From: Imhoffiella purpurea
Lineage (GTDB): Bacteria; Pseudomonadota; Gammaproteobacteria; Chromatiales; Chromatiaceae
NCBI RefSeq assembly: GCF_000585215.1
Contig: NZ_AONC01000025.1
Location: 62,001-126,000, forward strand
Direction: 5' to 3'
Length of the DNA: 64,000 bases
The notes under the pieces were generated by a model. The model did no database searches and was not told the origin of the DNA. It was given only the letters and a program-made list of their open reading frames with translations. Both the position numbers and the translations under genes were made by a program. This document shows, in pieces, positions 51,149 to 61,059 of this stretch. Within the stretch, counting starts at the first letter, position 1. Every line of letters begins with the position of its first letter.

Positions 51149-51931
51149 TCAGGGATGCGGCTGTCCGCTCGGCGGGGCCATCATGTCCTTCTTGGTGTAA
51201 TCCGAGGGGATCTCGAACATGGATTCGGGCACGGATTCTTTGCGGATCACCGTCACCTCGCTTTCGCTCTCCATGTTGGACCCCATCATCTGCATCTTGG
51301 TCTTGGTCAGGATGGGATAGCCCTCGATCTTTTCCATTTCGGCACGCATGCTCTTGGCGGCCTCGGAGTCGCCCAGCAGTCCGTCGGGACCGGACATGCT
51401 CATCATCTCGGTGTAACGGTCCAGGTCGATATCCACGTCCGTCGTCGCCCAGATCTCCTGCTGGATCTCCATCATGCCGGTCTTGGTGACCTCGTATTTG
51501 GTGCAGTCCCAGTCGCCGATCTTGCGGGTCTCGCCGGTCTTTTCGACCTTGATCCTGGTCTGCTCCATCATGGCGCGCATCTGCTCCATGCCTGGCTGCG
51601 ACATGCCTTCCATCATGCTCTTGAGGTCGATCTGGTAATACTGCTTCGCGGTGTCGTTCACGAAGGTCATGGTGCCGCTGGCGGGGTCCAGGATCATGTT
51701 GGCACCGTCCGGCTGCGAGCTCACGACCTTCATCTTGCCGTAGGCGACATAGGTCTTGCTGACTTCTTCGGTCGGGCTCTCGCCCATCAATCCGGAGGTG
51801 CGGTTGACGGTCTCGATATAGAGACCCTCGTCTCCGGCGAAGACGGCCGGAAGGCCGAGGAGGGCGGTGGCGAGCACGAGGAGCCCCAGCCGTGCAGCGG
51901 TCAGGATGGGCCGAGCGAGGTGTTTCGTCAT
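51149..51931 (-). CDS. Exported protein resembling DUF4412
   Basis: The 260-residue product has a signal peptide (hydrophobic about 12-32, cleavage near AVFAGDEG) and a mature part rich in Met and Glu with GDWDCTKYEV, a pattern seen in DUF4412-type periplasmic proteins. Function is unknown; some similar proteins resemble outer-membrane lipoprotein carriers in fold. ATG at 51931 has AGGGA nine bases upstream; ATG 51964 is an alternative. It is the last gene on the minus strand after the phenylacetate module and may be cotranscribed with it. Confidence 0.65.
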   Translation of the reverse strand: MTKHLARPILTAARLGLLVLATALLGLPAVFAGDEGLYIETVNRTSGLMGESPTEEVSKTYVAYGKMKVVSSQPDGANMILDPASGTMTFVNDTAKQYYQIDLKSMMEGMSQPGMEQMRAMMEQTRIKVEKTGETRKIGDWDCTKYEVTKTGMMEIQQEIWATTDVDIDLDRYTEMMSMSGPDGLLGDSEAAKSMRAEMEKIEGYPILTKTKMQMMGSNMESESEVTVIRKESVPESMFEIPSDYTKKDMMAPPSGQPHP

Positions 51932-52002
51932 GGTTCGATTTCCCTGTTGTGAGGATGTCTTCATCTTGATCCGTTCGCCTGGGAACGGGACCGGTCTCTC
52001 TC

Positions 52003-53343
52003 TCAGTTCTGGATGTTGCGCTTGTCCAGCACCCGTTTCGCCTTGCCGACGAAGCGCTCGATGCTGCGGGGCTCGACCAGATCCACATGGGCGCGGATGC
52101 CCGCGACGGTGTGGATCTCTCGGCTGATGCGCTCGCAGAGCGACTGCATGCGGTCCATGCGGTCGGAGAAGATCTCGGGATGGATCTCCACCTTCACATG
52201 GACCTCGTCGAGCGTACCCGGGCGGCTGACCTCGATCAAATAGTGCGGCGTGGTGCCCTCGACCCGCAGCAGTGCCTCTTCGATCTGCGATGGGAAGACA
52301 TTGACTCCGCGGATGATGAGCATGTCGTCGGTACGTCCGGTGACCCGGCTCATGCGCATCGTGGTCCGGCCGCAGGAACAGGGCTCGCGGTAGAGTCGGG
52401 CGATGTCGCGTGTGCGGTAGCGGATCATGGGCATGGCCTCGCGGGTCAGACTCGTGATGACCAGCTCGCCCGGCTCTCCCTCGGGAACGGGCTCCAGGGT
52501 TTCCGGATCGAGACACTCGACCAGGAAGTGGTCCTCCTGGATGTGCATGCCGTCGCGCGCCGAGCATTCGCCGCTGACGCCCGGGCCGATGATCTCGGAC
52601 AGGCCGTAGTTGTTGAATGCCGAGATATCCAGTTCCTCCTCGATCTCGCGGCGCATGTCCTCGCTCCAGGGCTCGCCGCCGAAATGGCCTAGGCGGATCG
52701 GCAAGGAGCGCGGATCGATGCCGAGGTCGCGCGCCGCATCGGCGATGGTCAGCGCGTAGCTCGGGGTGCAAATGAGGCCCTCCGGGTCGAGAGCGCGCAT
52801 GATCTCGATCTGGCGCCGGGTGTTGCCGGCGGCGGCCGGGATGACGGCGGCGCCGACCTTCTCGATGCCGTAATGGAGACCGAATCCGCCGGTGAAGAGG
52901 CCGTAGCCGAAGGCGACCTGGACGGTGTGCTCGGGTTTCAGTCCGCCGGCGACCAGGAAGCGGGCGCAGAGCTCGGACCAGATATCCAGGTCCCGTGCGG
53001 TGTAGGCGACGAAGGTCGGCTTGCCCGTGGTGCCGGAGGAGCCGTGGATGCGGGCCAGATCCTTGCGCGGGACGGCGAGCAGTCCCAGCGGATGGTGGCG
53101 GCGCATGTCGTTCTTGGTGGTGAAGGGCAGACGGCGAATGTCCGCCAGCGAGCGGATGCTGTGGGTTCCGATCTCGTGATGGGCGAAATGATCGCGGTGG
53201 AAGGGTACGTGCGCGACCCGCTCGACGAGCGAGCGCAACCGCTCCAGCTGGAGGGCCTCGAGCTCGGCGCGGGGCATGGTTTCGGCCGTCGGGTTCCAGA
53301 TGGAGTCGGCGGGTGAATGGGGCTGTCTATCGGCTAGGGACAT
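52003..53343 (-). CDS. paaK: Phenylacetate--CoA ligase (PaaK family), copy 1
   Basis: The 446-residue AMP-forming ligase has [16 protein letters not shown] (P-loop), [32 protein letters not shown] and [15 protein letters not shown], the PaaK signatures. It should convert phenylacetate or a related arylacetate to its CoA thioester. It is separated from the other paaK by an ACT-domain gene. The two copies differ widely in sequence, so they may prefer different aryl acids. Confidence 0.93.
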   Translation of the reverse strand: MSLADRQPHSPADSIWNPTAETMPRAELEALQLERLRSLVERVAHVPFHRDHFAHHEIGTHSIRSLADIRRLPFTTKNDMRRHHPLGLLAVPRKDLARIHGSSGTTGKPTFVAYTARDLDIWSELCARFLVAGGLKPEHTVQVAFGYGLFTGGFGLHYGIEKVGAAVIPAAAGNTRRQIEIMRALDPEGLICTPSYALTIADAARDLGIDPRSLPIRLGHFGGEPWSEDMRREIEEELDISAFNNYGLSEIIGPGVSGECSARDGMHIQEDHFLVECLDPETLEPVPEGEPGELVITSLTREAMPMIRYRTRDIARLYREPCSCGRTTMRMSRVTGRTDDMLIIRGVNVFPSQIEEALLRVEGTTPHYLIEVSRPGTLDEVHVKVEIHPEIFSDRMDRMQSLCERISREIHTVAGIRAHVDLVEPRSIERFVGKAKRVLDKRNIQN

Positions 53344-53535
53344 CGTCCGAGGTACCTTCTGTGGTGAGCCGCGGGGGCTCGCGACGGCGAGTCCCCGCGG
53401 CCCTGTCGGTCCGCCGGGAGCGGGCGCAAGCCGGGCCGGCCCGGGCGACGGAGAGGTTCCGGCGTCACTTCGAGCGGTCCGGCGTCCGGGATGGGCGCTC
53501 GCGGCGTCTTGCGCTGGGTTTGAGTCGAATCCGGA

Positions 53536-53973
53536 TCAGGATGTCGAGCTGATGAGTTCCTCGCCACCGACGACGTGCAGACCCTTGTCGAGCAGAACCT
53601 GGACGGCCCGGTCGGGGTCCTCGAAGCGGAAGATGAGGATGGCCTTGTCGCCGCGGCGCAGCGAGTAGGCGTACATGTACTCGATATTGAGATCCGCGTC
53701 CTCGAGGATCTTGAGCGCGGCGGCCAGGCCACCCGGGCGGTCCAGCACGTCGACCGCCACCACCTCGGTGACGTTCACGACCCAGCCGTCCTGCTCGAGG
53801 ATGCGCTTGGCCTTCTCCCAATCCCTGACGATGAGACGCAGGATGCCGAACTGGGCCGTGTCCGCCAGGGACAGGGTGAGGATGTTGATGTCCTCGGCGG
53901 CGATCGCGGCCAGCGGGGCCTCGAGACGCCCGGGGCGGTTTTCGAGGAAGAGCGAGAGTTGTTGCAGTTTCAT
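53536..53973 (-). CDS. Tandem ACT-domain amino-acid-binding protein
   Basis: The 145-residue protein consists of two ACT domains in a row (about 1-70, LSLFLENRPGRLEAPLAAIA; about 72-140, VDVLDRPGGLAAALKILEDADL). ACT domains bind amino acids and act as regulatory sensors. Such genes are commonly found beside iorAB and paaK, which suggests that it senses an aromatic amino acid and tunes the module. No catalytic or DNA-binding domain is attached. Confidence 0.9.
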   Translation of the reverse strand: MKLQQLSLFLENRPGRLEAPLAAIAAEDINILTLSLADTAQFGILRLIVRDWEKAKRILEQDGWVVNVTEVVAVDVLDRPGGLAAALKILEDADLNIEYMYAYSLRRGDKAILIFRFEDPDRAVQVLLDKGLHVVGGEELISSTS

Positions 53974-54093
53974 GGCAGTGGGCTCTCTTGAAAGGGGCTC
54001 TCATGGAAGGGAATCGAGTCACGCAGGCGCGGAGGATCCGTGCGTCTGCATGGCTCGAGGGCAGCGCTCGGGGCGGGTCCGTCCGGACTCGGC

Positions 54094-55431
54094 TCAGCCC
54101 TCGTTGCGGCGGTCGATGACGCGCTTGGCCTTGCCCTCGCTGCGCGCGATGGTGCGGGGCTCGACCAGACGCAGCTCGACCCGGATGCCGATGATGTGCT
54201 CGATCGCCTGGGCGAGCCGCTTGCGCACCTCCTCGAGACCGCGGATCTTGTCGCTGAAGACCTCCGGGGTGACCTCGACCTCGACCGCGATCTGGTCCAG
54301 CCCATGGGCGCGGGTGAGGATGATCTGGTAATGGGGCAGGGTGCCCTCGACCCGCAGCAGGGCGGCCTCGATCTGCGAGGGGAAGACGTTGACGCCGCGG
54401 ATGATGAACATGTCGTCCGAGCGGCGCCCGATGCGGCGCATGCGCCGGATGGTGCGTCCGCAGGCGCAGGGTTCGGTGATGATGGAGGTGATATCACGCG
54501 TGCGGTAGCGGATCATCGGCATCGCCTTCTTGCTCAATGTGGTGAGCACCAGCTCGCCCTCCTCGCCGTCCGGCAGCGCCTCGCCGGTCTCGGGATCGAT
54601 GATCTCGGGGTAGAAATGGTCCTCGAAGATGTGCAGACCTTCCTGGGTGCTGCATTCGCTGGCGACGCCCGGTCCCGTGATCTCCGAGAGGCCGTAGATG
54701 TCGTAGGCCTTGATGCCGGCCTCGGCCTCGATGTGCTTGCGCATCCCGTCGGTCCAGGGCTCGGCGCCGAAGATGCCGATCTTCAGCGGCAGTTCGCGCA
54801 GGTCCACGCCCAGTTCGCGGGCGCGCTCGACCATGTGGGTGAAATAGCTCGGGGTACAGCAGAGCGCCGAGACCTGGAAGTCGCGGATGAGCATGATCTG
54901 ACGGTCGGTGTTGCCGCCCGAGATGGGGATCACGGTCGCGCCCAGCGTCTCGCCGCCGTAGTGGGCGCCGAGCCCGCCGGTGAAGAGTCCGTAGCCGAAG
55001 GCGTTCTGCAGGATGTCCCCGCGGTGCATGCCGCAGGCGGCGAAGGTGCGCGCCATGACCTCGGACCAGACCTCGACGTCCTCGCGGGTATAGGCGACCA
55101 CGATGGGTTTGCCGGTGGTGCCGGACGAGGCGTGCAGGCGGACCACGTCGCTCATGGGGCTGGCGAAGAGCCCGAACGGATAGGTGTCGCGCAGATCGGT
55201 CTTGACGGTGAAGGGCAGGCGCTGGATGTCTTCCAGCTGCTGGATCGAGTCGGGCGTCAGGCCGCGTTCATCCAGCCGGCTGCGGAACAGCTCGACGTGT
55301 TCGTAGGCGCGTGCGACGACGGCACGCAGTCGCCGCAGCTGCACCTCCCTGAGCGCCGTTTCGGGAAGGAAGTCCGGTGCGCTGGCGGGATGAAAGCCGC
55401 CTTCCGCGTCGTTCCAGAGCTCTCTCAGCAT
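54094..55431 (-). CDS. paaK: Phenylacetate--CoA ligase (PaaK family), copy 2
   Basis: The 445-residue enzyme shows [48 protein letters not shown] and [18 protein letters not shown] at 55431 has GAGGA just upstream; a longer in-frame form runs into iorB and is rejected. It begins 17 nt after iorB, so it most likely activates the acid made from arylpyruvates or recycles free aryl acids. Confidence 0.94.
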   Translation of the reverse strand: MLRELWNDAEGGFHPASAPDFLPETALREVQLRRLRAVVARAYEHVELFRSRLDERGLTPDSIQQLEDIQRLPFTVKTDLRDTYPFGLFASPMSDVVRLHASSGTTGKPIVVAYTREDVEVWSEVMARTFAACGMHRGDILQNAFGYGLFTGGLGAHYGGETLGATVIPISGGNTDRQIMLIRDFQVSALCCTPSYFTHMVERARELGVDLRELPLKIGIFGAEPWTDGMRKHIEAEAGIKAYDIYGLSEITGPGVASECSTQEGLHIFEDHFYPEIIDPETGEALPDGEEGELVLTTLSKKAMPMIRYRTRDITSIITEPCACGRTIRRMRRIGRRSDDMFIIRGVNVFPSQIEAALLRVEGTLPHYQIILTRAHGLDQIAVEVEVTPEVFSDKIRGLEEVRKRLAQAIEHIIGIRVELRLVEPRTIARSEGKAKRVIDRRNEG

Positions 55432-55447
55432 GATGTCCTCGTGGTGC

Positions 55448-55942
55448 TCAGTCGGCCTGAGAGCGCTCGAGCGCGGCGGCGCGTCCGAGGGCGAAGGCCT
55501 GTTCGTTGATCTTGTGGAGTTTCTCGGCGAGGTTGGCGTACATGGCTGCGAACCACTCGTCCTCGGGGATGTCCAGGACGGTGGATGCGGCACCCAGCAA
55601 GGCCACGTTGAGACTCTTCTTGTTCTTGAGCGCACCCTCGGCGAGCACGTCCGGACCGATGAGGATGCCGCCGTCGCGCAGGGTGGGGCGGTTGATCTCG
55701 ATCTGGGTTGCCTCCAGGACCAGCAGCACGTCGGCCTCGCCCGGCGGAACCATGGGGCTCAGCACCCGGGTGCCGAAGCGCACGTCGCTACTGACCGATC
55801 CGCCGCGCTGGCTCATGCCGTGCAGCTCGCTCTTCTTGACGTCGAATCCGGCGCGGAAGGCCGCGTCGGCCAGGATGTCCGACGCCTTGAGGACGCCCTG
55901 ACCGCCGAGTCCGGCGATGACTACGTTGGTAACTTTCGTCAT
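55448..55942 (-). CDS. iorB: Indolepyruvate oxidoreductase beta subunit IorB
   Basis: The 164-residue gamma-type domain protein starts [28 protein letters not shown], the family signature, followed by [17 protein letters not shown]. With IorA it oxidatively decarboxylates arylpyruvates from Trp, Phe or Tyr to arylacetyl-CoA. It lies 93 nt after iorA and 16 nt before paaK copy 2. Confidence 0.95.
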   Translation of the reverse strand: MTKVTNVVIAGLGGQGVLKASDILADAAFRAGFDVKKSELHGMSQRGGSVSSDVRFGTRVLSPMVPPGEADVLLVLEATQIEINRPTLRDGGILIGPDVLAEGALKNKKSLNVALLGAASTVLDIPEDEWFAAMYANLAEKLHKINEQAFALGRAAALERSQAD

Positions 55943-56035
55943 GCGATCACTTTGAGAATTGTCTGTCTTGCGCTCGGACAGGTTCGGGGATGGGCGAGAC
56001 CTGTCCATCGGTTGTGGGGGATGCCGCGCGCGAAC

Positions 56036-57667
56036 TCAGCCGGCCGGCTCGGCCGCGCATCCCTTCTCGGCGGCCAGCTGTTCGGCGGCCGCCTTTTCGT
56101 AGAAGCGGATCTTGGGCGCGGCCAGCACGCAGGGCTGGCGGGTGACCACCAGGGATGTTTCCGGCTTGGCCAGCAACTCGGCGATCAAGGTCTTCAAGCC
56201 CTCCTCTCCGGCACTCGATTCGACCACATGGACGTTCTGCACGCCCATGGATTCGGCCAGCGCCTCGAAGCTGATCTTGCCGGTCGGCGAGTGGTCGAGC
56301 AGGCGTCCGGTTCCGGGATGCTCCTGCTGTCCGGTCATGGCAGTGGTGCCGTTGTCGAGGATGAGCACCAGATGGCCGGTTGCCGGCGGGTTGTAGACCA
56401 TCTCGGCGATCCCGGTGATGCCCGAGTGCACGAAGGTCGAGTCGCCGATTACGCTCACCACCCGCCGCGCCTGATCCTCGGGCAAGACGTGACGCATGCC
56501 GAGCCCGACGCCGATGCTGGCGCCCATGCAGACGCAGGTGTCCATGGCCGAGAAGGGGGGCAGCACCCCGAGCGTATAGCAGCCGATGTCGCCGGCGACG
56601 ATGCAGTCGAGATCGCGGAGCGCCTGGAACACGGTGCGGTGCGAGCAGCCCTGGCACAGCTCGGGCGGCTTGCCCTTGGGCGGGATCGGCTCGGGACTGG
56701 TGTCGCCGGCGAGGATGCGCCGGACCCGCTCCACGTTGAGTTCGCCGAAGCGGTACATCTCGGGCTTGCCCTCGGCCGGGATGCCGGCCGCGCGCAGTGC
56801 GTCGACCAATACGGGATCGCCTTCCTCCACCACGACCAGACGCTCGACGCCCTCGGCGAAGGCGCGGATGCGATCGAGCGGCAGCGGGTAGGTGAGACCG
56901 ATGGTGAGCTGGCGCGCCTCGGGGGCCGCCTCGCGGGCATGCACGGCGGCGATGCCGGTGGCGACGATGCCGAGCTCGGCCTTGCCCTCGTCGAGCCGGT
57001 TGGGGCCGTCCTGCTCGTTCCAGTCGGCGATCTCGGCCAGCTTCTGGCGCAGCCGGTGATGGGCCGGCTTGGCGTAGGCCGGGATCATGACCCGGGCCGG
57101 GATGTCGCGCTCGAATCGGGGCTCCGCCATCTCGTCGGCCGAATCGCGTGGCACCACCGCCGTCTTGGAGTGACAGACCCTCGTCGTCAAACGCAGAATG
57201 ACCGGGATCTTCCAGCGCTCTGAGATCTCGAGTCCGAGCCAGGTGAAATCATAGGCCTGCTGGGAGTCGATGGGTTCCAGCATGGGCAGGGCGGCGGCAC
57301 GCGCATAATGACGGTTGTCCTGCTCGTTCTGGCTCGAGGCCATGCCCGGGTCGTCCGCCGAGACCAGTACGAGTCCGCCCTCGATGTCCGTATAGGCGGC
57401 GGTGAACAGGGGGTCGGCGGCCACGTTGAGACCCACGTGCTTCATGGTGACGAGGGTCCGGGCCCCGGCGAAGGCCGTGCCCATCCCGACCTCGAGCGCC
57501 ACCTTTTCGTTGGGCGACCATTGCGCCCGTCCGCCGAGGCGGTCGAATGTTTCCAGGATCTCGGTGGAGGGCGTCCCCGGATATCCCGTTCCCAGCCTCA
57601 CGCCCGCATGCAGCGCTGCCAGCGCGACCGCATCGTCTCCACTCATTAAAAGCCGTTCGCCACTCAT
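56036..57667 (-). CDS. iorA: Indolepyruvate oxidoreductase alpha subunit IorA, lacking the C-terminal ferredoxin domain
   Basis: The 543-residue protein has the pyrimidine-binding domain (GYPGTPSTEILETF), a middle domain, and the TPP-binding domain (CQGCSHRTVF, GDIGCYTLGVLPPF, GDSTFVHSGITGIAEMVYN). Archaeal IorA continues into a C-terminal domain with two [4Fe-4S] CxxCxxCxxxCP motifs; this one ends after a short Ala/Glu-rich tail with no such motif, and only 93 bp separate it from iorB. Either electrons leave by another route or the protein is a natural variant. A frameshifted ferredoxin remnant is not visible in the gap. Confidence 0.93.
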   Translation of the reverse strand: MSGERLLMSGDDAVALAALHAGVRLGTGYPGTPSTEILETFDRLGGRAQWSPNEKVALEVGMGTAFAGARTLVTMKHVGLNVAADPLFTAAYTDIEGGLVLVSADDPGMASSQNEQDNRHYARAAALPMLEPIDSQQAYDFTWLGLEISERWKIPVILRLTTRVCHSKTAVVPRDSADEMAEPRFERDIPARVMIPAYAKPAHHRLRQKLAEIADWNEQDGPNRLDEGKAELGIVATGIAAVHAREAAPEARQLTIGLTYPLPLDRIRAFAEGVERLVVVEEGDPVLVDALRAAGIPAEGKPEMYRFGELNVERVRRILAGDTSPEPIPPKGKPPELCQGCSHRTVFQALRDLDCIVAGDIGCYTLGVLPPFSAMDTCVCMGASIGVGLGMRHVLPEDQARRVVSVIGDSTFVHSGITGIAEMVYNPPATGHLVLILDNGTTAMTGQQEHPGTGRLLDHSPTGKISFEALAESMGVQNVHVVESSAGEEGLKTLIAELLAKPETSLVVTRQPCVLAAPKIRFYEKAAAEQLAAEKGCAAEPAG

Positions 57668-57914
57668 GTCTTGGATTGCTCTCGCTCTGTGCAGGATATT
57701 ACGGGCGCATTATCCGCTGCACCGCTCTGGGGCAGCAACTGCCCACGGCCTTGGGTTCCTGCCTCATGTCAAAGGCGGGGAGAATCGAGGTGCTGCAGGA
57801 CCGGGTCGCGACCGGTCGCCTTCTCTGAATGACCTGTCGATAAGTCGACGGTTACGACGGTTTTGGGGTGTACCATTGGGATCATCGACCTGATGTGTCC
57901 CAGTCCATCCGATC

Positions 57915-60900
57915 ATGTCCGACGGCCTCGATATCGCCTGGATCCTGCTCTGCGCCTTTCTGGTGTTCATGATGCAGGCCGGTTTCCTCTGTCTGGAAAC
58001 CGGTCTGGTGCGGACCAAGAACAGCATCAACGTCGCCATCAAGAACATCACCGACCTCTGTCTGTCCGGGTTGGTCTTCTGGCTGTTCGGCTACGGTCTG
58101 ATGTTCGGCGATTCGCACGCCGGCTGGATCGGGACCGACGGCTTCCTGTTCGGCGAGGAGGCGTCCGCGCGCGCGCTCGCGGTCTTCTTCTTCCAGGCCA
58201 TGTTCTGCAGTACCTCGGCGACCATCGTCTGCGGGGCCGTGGCCGAGCGCATGCGCTTCCTCGCCTACGTTTTCTCGACCCTGATGATGGTCGCGCTCAT
58301 CTATCCGGTGACCGGCCATTGGGCCTGGGGCGGGGTTCCGCTCGGCGAGCCGGCCGGATGGCTGGCGCGGATGGGCTTCATCGACTTCGCCGGCTCCACC
58401 GTCGTCCATGCCGTGGGCGGATGGGTGTCGCTGGCGGCCGTGCTGCGACTGGGTGCGCGCCAGGGCCGGTTCGAGGGCGCAGGCTTCCGTCTGCAGGGCG
58501 GCAATCTGCCCCTGGCGACGCTCGGCGTCATCCTGCTCTGGTTCGGCTGGTTCGGATTCAACGGCGGCAGCTCTCACACGCTCGACGCCAAGGTGCCGAT
58601 GATCCTGCTCAATACCTTCATCGCCGCGGCCAGCGGATGCGTGGCGGCGATGCTCGCGAGCTATGCCCGTCACGGCTATCCGGCGGTTCTGGATCTGCTG
58701 AACGGCGTCATCGGCGGTCTGGTCGCCATCACCGCCTCCTGCCATCTCCAGTCCCCCATGATGGGCGCGCTCATCGGCGCGGTCGGCGGAATCGTCGTGG
58801 TTTATGGAAGCCTGTGGCTCGAACGGCTGCGGATCGACGATGCCGTCGGTGCCATCCCGGCACATCTCTTCGCCGGCATCTGGGGAACGCTGGCGGTCGC
58901 GCTTTTCGCGCCGGATTCCGCCTTCGTCCAGACGGGCGGCCGTCTCCAGCAGCTCTGGGTCCAGTGTCTGGGATCCCTGGCGATCGGGTTCTATGCCTTC
59001 GCCGTCAGCTTCGCCCTGCTCTGGCTCATCGGACGCTTCTATCGGCTGCGCGTGGATGCCGAGTCCGAGCGGCTCGGGCTCAATGTCGCCGAGCACGGGG
59101 CCACCACCGAGATCCTGGACCTGCTCATGGAGATGGACGGCCAGCGCCGCCGCGGCGATTTCTCGCGCCCGGTGACCGTCGAGCCCCATACCGAGGTCGG
59201 GCAGATCGCTAGCCAATACAACCATGTGCTGCAGCGGGTCAACCAGGAGATTCAGCGGCGCGAGGACGTCCTCAATGCCCTGAGCGCCAGCGAGGGCCGC
59301 AAGAGCGCGATTCTCGACGCGGTTCTGGACTGCATCGTCACCATCGACCGGGATGGACGCGTGCTCGAGTTCAATCCCGCCGCGGCGCGGACGCTGGGCT
59401 GCTCGCAGCGCAGCGCCATCGGACGCGATCTCGCCGATCTCATGATCCCGAGCGAGTGGCACGAGGCCTTCCACCAGGCACTGCGCAGCGGCTTCGTGGT
59501 CGAGGGGCGCTTTCTGCTCGATCAGCGGACCCATACGGTCCTCAAGCGCGCGGATGGCGAGACCTTCCCGGCCGAGATCGGCATCACCCAGGTGATCGGC
59601 GGGCGCCATCCCGAGTACAACCTGCACGTTCGGGACGTGACCAAACAGCGCGAGATCCAGCGCCGGTTGCATCAGCTGGCCCATTTCGATTCGCTTACCG
59701 GGCTGTCGAACCGCCATTTCTTCCGCAACAGCCTGTCCTTCTATCTCACGGCCGATACGTCGCGTCAGGTGGCCGTGCTCTTTCTCGACCTGGACCGCTT
59801 CAAGAACGTCAACGACACCCTGGGCCACGCCGCGGGCGATCAGCTGTTGCGCGCGGTGGCGGAGCGTCTGCGTCACTGCGTCCGCACCGACGATCTGCTG
59901 GCGCGTTGGGGCGGGGACGAGTTCATCGTCGCGCTGCTCGGCGTGGAGGGTCAGGCGGCGGTCGAGCACAAGGCCGACCAGATCCTGCGCGAGCTCGAAC
60001 GTCCGCATCGGATCGATGGCCGCACGGTTCGGGCGCCGGCCAGTATCGGTGTCGCCACCTATCCGGATGGCGGGGACAGCCCGGAACTGCTGATCCGCAA
60101 CGCCGATCTGTCGCTCTATCAGGCGAAGAAGGCCGGACGGAATCTGTTCCGGGTCTTCAGTACCGACATGGCCCATCTATTGAGCGAGCGTCTCGAGCTG
60201 GAGTCCGATCTGCGCGAGGCGCTGGAGCTGGGCGAATTCGAGCTCTTCTATCAGCCGCAGCTCCTGATCGATACGGGCGAGCTGATCGGTTTGGAGGCCT
60301 TGCTGAGGTGGCGGCGGCCGGGCAGGGGCGTGGTGATGCCGGCGGTCTTCATTCCGGTCCTGGAAGAGACCGGGCTGATCGACGGCGTGGGCGAGTGGGT
60401 GCTGCGTGCGGCCTGCTCCCAGTATGTTTCCTGGTGCAAGGCGGGATTGCGGCCGCCCCGGATCGCCGTCAACGTTTCCGGCCGTCAGTTTCTGCAGACG
60501 GGGTTCAGCGAATCCGTGTCGCGCATTCTGCGCGATCAGGACGCGGCGCCGACGGCGTTCCAGCTGGAGATCACCGAGACCGTTCTGGCGCGGGACACCC
60601 GGCATTGCATCGATACCCTGCGCAGCCTGCGCGCTCTGGGGCTGGAGATCGCCCTCGACGACTTCGGGACCGGCTATTCCTCGCTCAGCTATCTCAAGCG
60701 CTTTCCGATCGACGTGATCAAGCTCGATCGTTCCTTCGTGAGCGAGTGCCACCTCAAGGAGGAGGACGCCGCAATCTGCGCCGCGGTCATCTCGCTCGGC
60801 CGCACGCTCGGACTCAAGACCGTGGCCGAAGGGGTCGAGGAATCCACTCAGCTGGAGTTCCTCCAGCGCGAGGGCTGTCTGGCCTGCCAGGGCTATCTGT

Positions 60901-61004
60901 TCAGTCCGCCCAAGTCGGCCCATGAGACGGCCGAATTGCTGCGCGAGCGTTCCTGTCTGCCTCCTCGGTCGTCCAGGTGCGTCGAACCGGTCGATCCCGC
61001 CTGA
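57915..61004 (+). CDS. Amt-type ammonium sensor fused to PAS, GGDEF and EAL domains
   Basis: The 1029-residue protein begins with a complete Amt/Rh domain (about 1-378, 11 membrane segments) that keeps the twin pore His (His165 in STVVHAVGG, His317 in AIPAHLFAG). Then come a linker helix, a PAS domain (about 462-580), GGDEF (RWGGDEF, 666-670; with an intact RxxD inhibitory site at 657-660) and EAL (LEALLRWRR from 793; DDFGTGYSSLSYL). It probably links ammonium binding or transport to c-di-GMP turnover at the membrane. No glnK is adjacent. ATG 57915 has a weak ribosome binding site but gives the standard Amt N-terminus. Confidence 0.94.
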   Translation: MSDGLDIAWILLCAFLVFMMQAGFLCLETGLVRTKNSINVAIKNITDLCLSGLVFWLFGYGLMFGDSHAGWIGTDGFLFGEEASARALAVFFFQAMFCSTSATIVCGAVAERMRFLAYVFSTLMMVALIYPVTGHWAWGGVPLGEPAGWLARMGFIDFAGSTVVHAVGGWVSLAAVLRLGARQGRFEGAGFRLQGGNLPLATLGVILLWFGWFGFNGGSSHTLDAKVPMILLNTFIAAASGCVAAMLASYARHGYPAVLDLLNGVIGGLVAITASCHLQSPMMGALIGAVGGIVVVYGSLWLERLRIDDAVGAIPAHLFAGIWGTLAVALFAPDSAFVQTGGRLQQLWVQCLGSLAIGFYAFAVSFALLWLIGRFYRLRVDAESERLGLNVAEHGATTEILDLLMEMDGQRRRGDFSRPVTVEPHTEVGQIASQYNHVLQRVNQEIQRREDVLNALSASEGRKSAILDAVLDCIVTIDRDGRVLEFNPAAARTLGCSQRSAIGRDLADLMIPSEWHEAFHQALRSGFVVEGRFLLDQRTHTVLKRADGETFPAEIGITQVIGGRHPEYNLHVRDVTKQREIQRRLHQLAHFDSLTGLSNRHFFRNSLSFYLTADTSRQVAVLFLDLDRFKNVNDTLGHAAGDQLLRAVAERLRHCVRTDDLLARWGGDEFIVALLGVEGQAAVEHKADQILRELERPHRIDGRTVRAPASIGVATYPDGGDSPELLIRNADLSLYQAKKAGRNLFRVFSTDMAHLLSERLELESDLREALELGEFELFYQPQLLIDTGELIGLEALLRWRRPGRGVVMPAVFIPVLEETGLIDGVGEWVLRAACSQYVSWCKAGLRPPRIAVNVSGRQFLQTGFSESVSRILRDQDAAPTAFQLEITETVLARDTRHCIDTLRSLRALGLEIALDDFGTGYSSLSYLKRFPIDVIKLDRSFVSECHLKEEDAAICAAVISLGRTLGLKTVAEGVEESTQLEFLQREGCLACQGYLFSPPKSAHETAELLRERSCLPPRSSRCVEPVDPA

Positions 61005-61059
61005 ACCTACCTCCCGGGGCTGGGTCGCGTGGCGTCCGCGCGACGCGGTCTGTGGGCAT

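Noticed and set aside
57882-60176. A 764-codon frame antisense to the Amt-GGDEF-EAL gene
   Set aside because: Composition typical of an antisense shadow; the sense strand has clear domains throughout.
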